Below are positions 55,969-62,181 of a DNA stretch of 64,000 nt, one piece after another. Under the pieces are notes generated by a model, which was not told the DNA's origin, made no database searches, and saw nothing but the letters and a program-made list of their open reading frames with translations. How positions within the stretch are numbered: position 1 is the first letter of the stretch; each line of letters begins with the position of its first letter. The translations under genes and the position numbers were made by a program. Source of the DNA: Devosia sp. Root436 (GTDB taxonomy: Bacteria > Pseudomonadota > Alphaproteobacteria > Rhizobiales > Devosiaceae); contig NZ_LMEM01000009.1 of assembly GCF_001426345.1 (NCBI RefSeq), forward strand, positions 62,001 to 126,000. Reading direction: 5' to 3'.

Positions 55969-56489
55969 TGCGCGGCGGGCAGGCGACGCTCGTACACTTT
56001 GACGCGGTAGCTTGCCTCGTCCCTGGGAGAAGGCGTTACCTCGGGCAGGTCGACCACCGCCCATTGCTCCGGCTCGATCGCTGGAAACAGCACGTCTCCG
56101 GCAGGACTGAGGTCGATATGGGTGATGTAGAGCCGATCGGCGCGATCCATGAGCTGCGCGTAAAGCTCGCCTCCGCCGATGATCATGATTTCGTCAACAC
56201 CGTCCGCCTGCGCGATTTCACGCGCCTTTTCCAGAGCCGCGTCGATGTCGTGGAAGACCAGCACGCCTTCAGCCTGGTAGCCCTGCCGGCGGGTAATGAC
56301 GATATTGCTCCGCCCCGGCAACGGCTTGCCGACGGTCTCATACTGCTTGCGGCCCATGACGATGGGCTTGCCCATGGTGGTCTGCTTGAAGAATGCCATG
56401 TCGGACGGCACGCGCCAGGGGATGGCCTGGTCGCTGCCGATGACGCCGTTTTCCGCCACGCCGGCGATCATGGCGATCCTCACGCTCAT
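55965..56489 (-). CDS. folA: Dihydrofolate reductase
   Basis: A 174-residue enzyme that reduces dihydrofolate to tetrahydrofolate. The start VRIAMIAGVAENGVIGSDQ and IPWRVPSDMAFFKQTTMG contain the substrate aspartate (PSDM), and GRKQYETVGKPLPGRSNIV is the NADPH-binding motif. The ATG at 56489 overlaps the stop of the GNAT gene by four bases. thyA, which regenerates dihydrofolate, lies 1.7 kb upstream on the same strand. Confidence 0.95.
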   Translation of the reverse strand: MSVRIAMIAGVAENGVIGSDQAIPWRVPSDMAFFKQTTMGKPIVMGRKQYETVGKPLPGRSNIVITRRQGYQAEGVLVFHDIDAALEKAREIAQADGVDEIMIIGGGELYAQLMDRADRLYITHIDLSPAGDVLFPAIEPEQWAVVDLPEVTPSPRDEASYRVKVYERRLPAAH

Positions 56490-56971
56490 GATGCCCCCAG
56501 TTTCAGCAGCGCCTCGCCATCGACCCGCACCTTGGTCCATTCGTCCTGCATCACGCCGCCCTGCGACTTGTAGAAGTCGATCGATGGCGCGTTCCAGTCG
56601 AGCACCCACCATTCGAAGCGGCCGAGACCCTCGGCCACGCAGCGCTGCGCCAGGTTGACCAGCAGCGCCTTGCCGATCCCCTTGCCGCGCATGGACGGAT
56701 CGACGAACAGGTCTTCCAGCCAGATGCCATGCCGCCCCTGGAAGGTGGAATAGGTATAGAACCACAGCGTGAAGCCGACCGGCTTGCCGTCCCACTCGGC
56801 GATCTCGCAGAACACCTTCGGCTCGGTGCCGAACAGGTCGCGCAGGATATCGGCCTCGGTGGCCTTGGCCTCGTGGCTCAGCTTTTCATAGGCGGCCAGC
56901 GCTTCGATGAAACCGATGATGGTTGCGGCATCGGCGGACGTGGCGGGGCGAATGGTGAGTTGGTCAGTCAT
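56486..56971 (-). CDS. GNAT-family N-acetyltransferase
   Basis: A 161-residue GNAT enzyme. Strand 4 and the acetyl-CoA loop are LEDLFVDPSMRGKGIGKALL (Q/R-x-x-G-x-G pattern), and the end has WWVLDWNAPSIDFYKSQGG. The arrangement is close to the spermidine/thialysine acetyltransferases (SSAT-like), so a small amine or amino acid is a likely acceptor. Its ATGA overlap with folA shows cotranslation, though no functional link is evident. Confidence 0.88.
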   Translation of the reverse strand: MTDQLTIRPATSADAATIIGFIEALAAYEKLSHEAKATEADILRDLFGTEPKVFCEIAEWDGKPVGFTLWFYTYSTFQGRHGIWLEDLFVDPSMRGKGIGKALLVNLAQRCVAEGLGRFEWWVLDWNAPSIDFYKSQGGVMQDEWTKVRVDGEALLKLGAS

Positions 56972-56986
56972 TGAACCTGCTTGGCA

Positions 56987-57064
56987 CGACCTCGTGGTTC
57001 GACAGGTTCGCCATGAGGTCTATTCGGAAATCTCAGGAGACCTCGTCCTGAGCCTGTCGAAGGA
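56987..57064. repeat. Inverted pair of TTCGACAGG repeats
   Basis: GGTTCGACAGGTTC followed by GAGGTC at about 56997-57021, and on the other strand CTTCGACAGGCTCAGGACG then AGGTC at about 57039-57063. The CCTCGTCCTGAGCCTGTCGAAG unit is a type widely dispersed in proteobacterial intergenic regions. It fills the gap between the GNAT and DUF4424 genes. Confidence 0.75.
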
Positions 57065-57065
57065 C

Positions 57066-58070
57066 TCATTGGCTCGGCTGGCGTTCGAGAATGAGAATAT
57101 TCAGCTCTTCCTGCGGCCAGAAATCCTCCTTGACCATCTCGAAAGTGGTGGGCCCGATCTTCTTGACCCCTTCCCCGCAGAACGAGACCAGGTTATCGGC
57201 GCTGCCCTTGTCCACCACCAGGCGGAACTTGCCGATGCTGCCACCGCCCCAATTGCCGCCCGTGGTGAGGATGTAGGAAATCCAGCTTTCGAAGAAGGGC
57301 GCCGACCAGGGCTCGTCCGGATTGGTCAGTGTCGCCCGCACCGCCTTGAGGAAGCCTTCGTCGGTGCAATACTTGGTCTTGTATTCGGTGGCCGGGTCAT
57401 AGCCCTCATAGGGTTCGCCAAGGAAACTGACGCCCACCGTGCCGCCGACGCTCGGCTTGTAGCGATGTTCCACCGTGACCGTCTCGCCGGCCGGGAAGTT
57501 TCCTTCCCAGGTGTAGGTCGCCTTGTAAGTCCATGCCGGCCAATAGTGTTTTTCCCAGCCCTCGCCGGCGTCATACTCGTCCGGCACCACCAGTCCCAGA
57601 TGCAGCAGGCGCTCGATGGTCTGGTTGTCGAGCGCATCGGTCGCGTCGCTGGCGGCGCTGGTGATCGGCACTAGCGGCAGGCCCAGCTGTTTGATCGTCT
57701 TGGTGCGATCCACCCCGAAGGCATAGGCGTATTCGTGCAGTTCCGTATCGACATGCACGCCGTTGAGAGTGGTTTCGAACTGGAACAGGTTATCGTCCGG
57801 CCCCATCGGAAACGCCACGGGCGACCAGAAATTGGGCACGATATCGGGCATGGGAAACGCCACCAGGATAGTGTGGTCGGCCTGGCCGGTATTATTGAAC
57901 TGGTAGACGACCCGGATCTCATCCTTGGAGATGAACAGCTCCTCGCTCTCCATCACGATATCCTGGTTGGTGATGAATTCGAGCCCGCCAGTGGTCAGCA
58001 CCGCCGACGTGTCATTGGCGACAACAGGCACGGCAGCAAGCAACAGCCCGACAACCAGCACAGACCTCAT
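57066..58070 (-). CDS. DUF4424 secreted protein
   Basis: A 334-residue precursor with a signal peptide (MRSVLVVGLLLAAVPVVAND) and the features of DUF4424: an early TTGGLEFITNQDIVMESEEL segment, a PMPDIVPNF aromatic-proline stretch, and a late FRLVVDKGSADNLVSFCGEG. The family is periplasmic with no known role. Two cysteines (KYCTDEG, SFCGEG) may bond. It stands alone between two repeat elements. Confidence 0.85.
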   Translation of the reverse strand: MRSVLVVGLLLAAVPVVANDTSAVLTTGGLEFITNQDIVMESEELFISKDEIRVVYQFNNTGQADHTILVAFPMPDIVPNFWSPVAFPMGPDDNLFQFETTLNGVHVDTELHEYAYAFGVDRTKTIKQLGLPLVPITSAASDATDALDNQTIERLLHLGLVVPDEYDAGEGWEKHYWPAWTYKATYTWEGNFPAGETVTVEHRYKPSVGGTVGVSFLGEPYEGYDPATEYKTKYCTDEGFLKAVRATLTNPDEPWSAPFFESWISYILTTGGNWGGGSIGKFRLVVDKGSADNLVSFCGEGVKKIGPTTFEMVKEDFWPQEELNILILERQPSQ

Positions 58071-58111
58071 CGCATCCTCCCGAATGATCGACGCCTCTGA
58101 TCTAGCACGGT

Positions 58112-58184
58112 GTCATTCCCGCGAAAGCGGGAATCTCCCGTCAGCCGGTTGCAAAAGTGGGATTCCCGCTTTCGCGGGAATGAC
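58112..58184. repeat. 23-bp perfect inverted repeat, each arm itself a hairpin
   Basis: The left arm (58112-58134) contains ATTCCCGCGAAAGCGGGAAT; the right arm (58162-58184) is its exact reverse complement. The core follows the ATTCCC-N8-GGGAAT rule of the dRS3 repeat known from Neisseria. It lies just beyond the thyA stop. Confidence 0.9.
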
Positions 58185-58206
58185 GCCGAGATTGGAACGG
58201 TTAGAC

Positions 58207-59001
58207 CTATACCGCGACCGCAGCCTTGATATGGGGATGCGGATCGTAGCCCTCGAACGCAAAATCCTCGAACACGAAATCCTCCAGCCGCGTCACGTCA
58301 GGATTGATCTTCAGCACCGGCAGCGGCAGCGGTTCGCGCGTCAGCTGCAGTTGGGCCTGCTCGAAGTGGTTCGAATAGAGATGCACGTCACCAAAGGTGT
58401 GGACGAAGTCGCCCACCCCCAGCCCCGTCACCTGCGCCACCATATGGGTCAGCAGCGCATAGGACGCGATATTGAACGGTACCCCGAGGAAGGTATCGGC
58501 CGACCGCTGGTAGAGCTGGCAGCTCAGCTTGCCATTGGCCACGTAGAACTGGAACAGGCAATGGCACGGCGGCAGCGCCATCTCGTCCACCTCGGCCGGG
58601 TTCCAGGCCGAAACGATATGCCGGCGCGAATCCGGCTTGGTGCGGATGGATTCGATCACATTGGCGAGCTGGTCGATCTTGCGCCCGTCCGGCGCCGGCC
58701 AGCTCCGCCACTGCGAGCCATAGACCGGGCCGAGGTCGCCGTTCTCGTCGGCCCACTCGTCCCAGATCCTGACGCCGCGCTCCTGCAGCCAGCGCACATT
58801 GGTCTCGCCGCGGATGAACCACAGCAGTTCATAGATGATGGATTTGAGATGCAGCTTCTTGGTCGTCAGCAGCGGGAAACCCGCATTGAGGTCGAACCGC
58901 ATCTGGTAGCCGAACAGCGAGCGCGTGCCGGTGCCGGTACGGTCGGCCTTGTCGGCGCCATGTTCGAGAATGTCGCAAAGGAGTTTGAGATAGGGCTGCA
59001 T
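58207..59001 (-). CDS. thyA: Thymidylate synthase
   Basis: A 264-residue enzyme that makes dTMP from dUMP with methylene-tetrahydrofolate. The catalytic cysteine is in [12 protein letters not shown], the dUMP contact [19 protein letters not shown] follows, and the C-terminus APIKAAVAV-like end ([10 protein letters not shown]) is intact. Length equals E. coli ThyA (264). It begins nine bases after the DUF1003 gene and so may be cotranscribed with it. Confidence 0.96.
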   Translation of the reverse strand: MQPYLKLLCDILEHGADKADRTGTGTRSLFGYQMRFDLNAGFPLLTTKKLHLKSIIYELLWFIRGETNVRWLQERGVRIWDEWADENGDLGPVYGSQWRSWPAPDGRKIDQLANVIESIRTKPDSRRHIVSAWNPAEVDEMALPPCHCLFQFYVANGKLSCQLYQRSADTFLGVPFNIASYALLTHMVAQVTGLGVGDFVHTFGDVHLYSNHFEQAQLQLTREPLPLPVLKINPDVTRLEDFVFEDFAFEGYDPHPHIKAAVAV

Positions 59002-59010
59002 GGCCGCAAC

Positions 59011-59595
59011 CTAGCTTGATTCGCCCCACTCCGGGGCCGGCGCCAGGTGCGTTTCCACCAGGCGCGACAGGAGCGCGATCTGCTCCTGCTGCTTGGCCAG
59101 CAATTGCCTCAATTCATCATTTCGAAGCTGATCGACTTTGTCATGCAGAGCCATAATCTCGATTTCCGCCTTGAGGTTGCATTCGTAGTCGTGGCCGGTA
59201 ACCAGCCTGTCCTTGGCCGCCTGCCGGTTCTGGCTCATCATGATGACGGGCGCCTGCATGGCGGCCAGCATGGATAGCAGCAGATTGAGGAAGATGAAGG
59301 GATAAGGGTCGGGAGCCGACCGGCTCAGCAAAAGGTTGGTCACGACCCAGGCCACAAGGACCACGCCGAAGCCGATGAGGAAGGTCCAGGAGCCGCCAAA
59401 AGACGCAACCGCGTCTGCCAGCCGCTGTCCGAACGTGGATTTTTCATCGAAGACCGTGCTGGTATCGACCGAAAGTGCCCTTTTGGTAATGGCCTGCTCC
59501 AGGACATCGCGCTCCCGATCGGTCAGTGTGGCTTCGCCTTTGCCGAGGAAGCGTTCAGCGGCGTGGATGAGTTTATTGGCAGACGTATCGGTCAT
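59011..59595 (-). CDS. DUF1003 membrane protein
   Basis: A 194-residue protein with two close membrane helices (WTFLIGFGVVLVAWVVTNLL and PFIFLNLLLSMLAAMQAPVI) between a soluble N-terminus and a helical C-terminus. MMSQNRQAAKDRLVTGHDYE is the DUF1003 signature directly after the second helix. Function unknown. It is upstream of thyA by nine bases. Confidence 0.87.
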   Translation of the reverse strand: MTDTSANKLIHAAERFLGKGEATLTDRERDVLEQAITKRALSVDTSTVFDEKSTFGQRLADAVASFGGSWTFLIGFGVVLVAWVVTNLLLSRSAPDPYPFIFLNLLLSMLAAMQAPVIMMSQNRQAAKDRLVTGHDYECNLKAEIEIMALHDKVDQLRNDELRQLLAKQQEQIALLSRLVETHLAPAPEWGESS

Positions 59596-59725
59596 GATGA
59601 ACCTCACACATGTTTGGCGGGTCGAGAGGCAAAGTCAAAAATGGTAATAGAATACCACCACGCCTGATGACCAACACTGTCAGCAGGCCAGGCTACACCG
59701 GCCGTGACGCAAAAGGAGGACGACC

Positions 59726-60124
59726 ATGTCCGTTGAATACATCAATCCCGCTGGTATGCATAAAAGCCCCATATACTCCCAGGGAATCATCCTGCCGGCC
59801 AACGCCCGGCTATTGCTGATCGGTGGACAGAACGCCTTCAACGAAAAGGGCGAGATCGTCGGCAAGGGGGACGTCGCCGCACAGACAAGGCAGGCGCTGG
59901 ACAATCTGCAAAAGGTGCTCGCCGCTGCCGGCGGGCGCCTGGAAGACCTGGTCAAGACCACCATCATCATGCAGCAGGATATCGACCTGGGCGCCGCCTT
60001 CGGCGTGTGGATGAGCGTCTGGGGCCAGCGGCCCAACCCGCCAACCGTGACGGGCTTCCGCGTCGCCGGTCTCGCCAATCCCGATTTTCTCATCGAGATC
60101 GAGGCACAGGCGGTACTGCCATGA
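59726..60124 (+). CDS. RidA-family (YjgF/YER057c) protein lacking the catalytic arginine
   Basis: A 132-residue trimeric-fold protein: YSQGIILPANARLLLIGGQ and the end NPDFLIEIEAQAVLP are typical. In true RidA enamine deaminases an arginine precedes the ...EIEA motif (VARL...); here the position reads VAGL, so this member probably belongs to a non-deaminase Rid subgroup. AGGAGG lies upstream. It overlaps the following small gene (ATGA). Confidence 0.88.
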   Translation: MSVEYINPAGMHKSPIYSQGIILPANARLLLIGGQNAFNEKGEIVGKGDVAAQTRQALDNLQKVLAAAGGRLEDLVKTTIIMQQDIDLGAAFGVWMSVWGQRPNPPTVTGFRVAGLANPDFLIEIEAQAVLP

Positions 60125-60360
60125 GCCCCGTCCTCCGTCCCCTGCGCAAGCGCGAGGAGATGCCCGATTTCGTTCGGGATGCCCTCGAAAAGCGCGGGTT
60201 GCGCGAGAAATACGATGCCCGCCCGCCCTATCAGCGCAACGACTACCTGTTGTGGATCAACAAAGTCCGGCTCGAATCCACCAAGCTCAAGCACCTGGCG
60301 CAGATGCTCGACGAGCTGGAGGCCGGCGGCGTCTATATGGGCATGGCCTGGAAGGGCTGA
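60121..60360 (+). CDS. YdeI/OmdA-like small protein
   Basis: A 79-residue protein, basic and helical: VLRPLRKREEMPDFVRDAL then RPPYQRNDYLLWINKVRL and a Gly-rich end. The YLLWIN...R pattern matches the OmdA/YdeI-like short domain (PF13376 type), found as partner of larger DUF1801 proteins; function is unknown. The ATG is embedded in the ridA stop, so it is coupled to it. Confidence 0.75.
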   Translation: MSPVLRPLRKREEMPDFVRDALEKRGLREKYDARPPYQRNDYLLWINKVRLESTKLKHLAQMLDELEAGGVYMGMAWKG

Positions 60361-60364
60361 CTTG

Positions 60365-60901
60365 TTAGCACCAGTTCTCCTTGTGGCCCCGCCAGGTATG
60401 CGCCAGCCCCTCGGCCACCAGCGTATCGCCGATCGAGCGGCCGTCGCGGACCACGATTCGCAGCTTGCGGCCATAGACGTCCTCGTCCCGGTCGATGGGC
60501 ACCAGTTCGAACGGCCCGGCGCTGAGCAGGTCGCGCAGACGCGCGGCGGCACGCCGGCCCAGTGCCGCTTCGGCGGCGCAGCCCGGCGAACTCACCTCCG
60601 GGGTGTTGAAGTCGGCAATACGGATCTTGGTGCCGTCGAGCCAGAACGTGTCGCCATCCACCACGCAATCGATCCGGATGCTGCCGGCACAAACGGCAAA
60701 ATTCTGTGGCGCCGCTGTCCTGGTTCCCTGCACCGCCGGCGCATCGAGCAGCCGCGCGAGGCCCGTATCGGGCAATGACGCCAGCAAGGTGCCACCCAAC
60801 CCGCCGGCAAGAAGAAACGCCGGAGCGAGCATCCAGATCGATATCGGCTGACGGCTGCGCGTGCGCACCGCCAGCCGCAACGGCGTTCTCGAACTTGCCA
60901 T
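60365..60901 (-). CDS. Thermonuclease-like (SNase) nuclease, membrane-anchored or secreted
   Basis: A 178-residue protein with an N-terminal hydrophobic anchor (ISIWMLAPAFLLAGGLGGTL) and a staphylococcal-nuclease domain: IDCVVDGDTFWLDGTKIRIA, with the metal aspartate in VDGDTF, then EDVYGRKLRIV with catalytic-arginine equivalents, and AGLAHTWRG-like end (EGLAHTWRG). Secretion suggests degradation of extracellular or periplasmic nucleic acid. Cysteines (AVCAGSIRIDC, PGCAAE) suggest disulfides. Confidence 0.88.
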   Translation of the reverse strand: MASSRTPLRLAVRTRSRQPISIWMLAPAFLLAGGLGGTLLASLPDTGLARLLDAPAVQGTRTAAPQNFAVCAGSIRIDCVVDGDTFWLDGTKIRIADFNTPEVSSPGCAAEAALGRRAAARLRDLLSAGPFELVPIDRDEDVYGRKLRIVVRDGRSIGDTLVAEGLAHTWRGHKENWC

Positions 60902-60998
60902 GGCCACCTCCCTCCCCGGGGAATGGCAGCATGGCGGGGAAGCGTTAAGCCGGGTTCAACACCTAGGGGACAATACGCGGCGTGGCATTGCCCGTGAT

Positions 60999-61027
60999 TT
61001 GCATCCCGCCCCGACCGCGCCTATATA
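60999..61027 (+). promoter_or_regulatory. Promoter of ssrA
   Basis: TTGCAT (60999-61004), exactly 17 bases, TATATA (61022-61027), placing the transcript start about 61034, immediately before the tmRNA acceptor piece. Confidence 0.75.
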
Positions 61028-61033
61028 GGGAAT

Positions 61034-61351
61034 GCTCGCAAGAGCTATGGCGATAAACGGTCATCGTAATAAACCTTTCGGACCCGGGGGCAGTACCCGG
61101 CGCCTCCACCATCTACCCCTGCCAGGGGCAGCCAATGGGGGCGAAACAGGATCGACGAGGGCGTAAAGGGTGTGCTTTTGCTCGGTGAGGTACCACCGTT
61201 ATCGGTCCAAAACTTATAGTTGCAAATGACAACCATAAGGCTCCGGTCGCTCTCGCCGCGTAAGCGGTGCTAGCACTGGGAATTTAAGTCCTCCACCCCT
61301 AGCCGGGTGACAGGCGGGGTTCGCAGGCACCTGGCAACAGAAGCCTGCACT
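61034..61351 (+). ncRNA. ssrA: Circularly permuted two-piece tmRNA
   Basis: Ribosome-rescue RNA. The 3' (acceptor) half comes first: TTCGGACCCGGGGGCAGTACC then CGCCTCCACCA ending at 61111. After a 25-base linker the 5' half begins GGGGGCG (61137-61143), whose seven bases pair with CGCCTCC; GAAACAGGATCGACG follows. The tag frame at 61222-61263 reads ANDNHKAPVALAA then TAA. A pseudoknot-type stem GCAGGC...GCCTGC ends near 61350. Outer boundaries are approximate. The permutation is the alphaproteobacterial form, matured by cutting out the linker. Confidence 0.95.
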
Positions 61352-61454
61352 TCCCATTCTCAGACTGCGCGCGCCTTTGTTCTTGAATTCTCGTGGAACG
61401 TGAGGCTGATATGGGCCGTTCGGGATTCTATCCCAGAAGACTGGAAGGTAGCCG

Positions 61455-61946
61455 ATGGCCGAAGACCACATGCGATACGACATTCTCGCCCAGGAAGCCC
61501 TGCGCGGCGTCGTGCGCAAGGTACTGGCCGAGGTCGCCAAGACCGGCCTGCCCGGCGAGCATCACTTCTTCATCTCCTTCGTCACCCGCGCGCCCGGCGT
61601 GCGCCTGAGCGAGAAACTGCTCGGCCAGTACGACAAGGAAATGACCATCGTCATCCAGAACCAGTATTGGGACCTCAAGGTCAACGAGACCGGCTTCGAG
61701 GTCGGCCTCAGCTTTGATGGTATCCCCGAAACGCTGGTGATCCCGTTCTCGGCGGTCAAGGGCTTCTTCGACCCGTCCGTCCAGTTCGGCCTGCAGTTCG
61801 ACCCGGCGACCGCACCGGGTGCAGCGGCCGTCGAGGCCAAGGCCGACGCCGATGTCGAAGCCGCCGCCGGGACCGATGCCGCCGATGGCGAGGAAAAGCC
61901 CGGCGAAAAAGTCGTCAGCCTCGACGCTTTCCGCAAGAAACCCTGA
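61455..61946 (+). CDS. sspB: ClpXP adaptor SspB, alphaproteobacterial type
   Basis: A 163-residue adaptor that binds the tmRNA-encoded tag and delivers stalled-translation products to ClpXP. The core (about 1-120) has HHFFISFVTRAPGVRLSEKL and QNQYWDLKVNETGFEVGLSF. After a flexible Ala/Asp/Glu linker the end VVSLDAFRKKP is the conserved ClpX-tethering peptide. The gene starts about 100 bases after ssrA, which encodes its ligand. The ATG at 61455 was preferred. Confidence 0.94.
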   Translation: MAEDHMRYDILAQEALRGVVRKVLAEVAKTGLPGEHHFFISFVTRAPGVRLSEKLLGQYDKEMTIVIQNQYWDLKVNETGFEVGLSFDGIPETLVIPFSAVKGFFDPSVQFGLQFDPATAPGAAAVEAKADADVEAAAGTDAADGEEKPGEKVVSLDAFRKKP

Positions 61947-61956
61947 CAAGTCCCTG

Positions 61957-62175
61957 ATGGACAAGCGTTCCCTGTCCATCGCAGGTCATCGCACCTCCAT
62001 CGCGCTGGAGCCCGAATTCTGGGCCGCGCTGGAAGCCATGGCCGCCGAAAAATCCCTGACCATGGCGGGCCTGATTCGTGCCATCGACGAAAACCGTGAA
62101 ACCGCCAACCTGTCCTCGGCGGCGCGGCTTGCCGTATTGCGCTGGTATCAGGGCAAGGTCGGCCAAAGCGGCTGA
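61957..62175 (+). CDS. Ribbon-helix-helix domain protein
   Basis: A 72-residue RHH_4-type protein: KRSLSIAGHRTSIALEPEFW is the beta strand and first helix, and TMAGLIRAIDENRETANLSS the second. Such small proteins are abundant next to sspB in alphaproteobacteria and may bind DNA; no target is known. It begins ten bases after the sspB stop, so it is in the same operon. Confidence 0.82.
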   Translation: MDKRSLSIAGHRTSIALEPEFWAALEAMAAEKSLTMAGLIRAIDENRETANLSSAARLAVLRWYQGKVGQSG

Positions 62176-62181
62176 ATCGCC

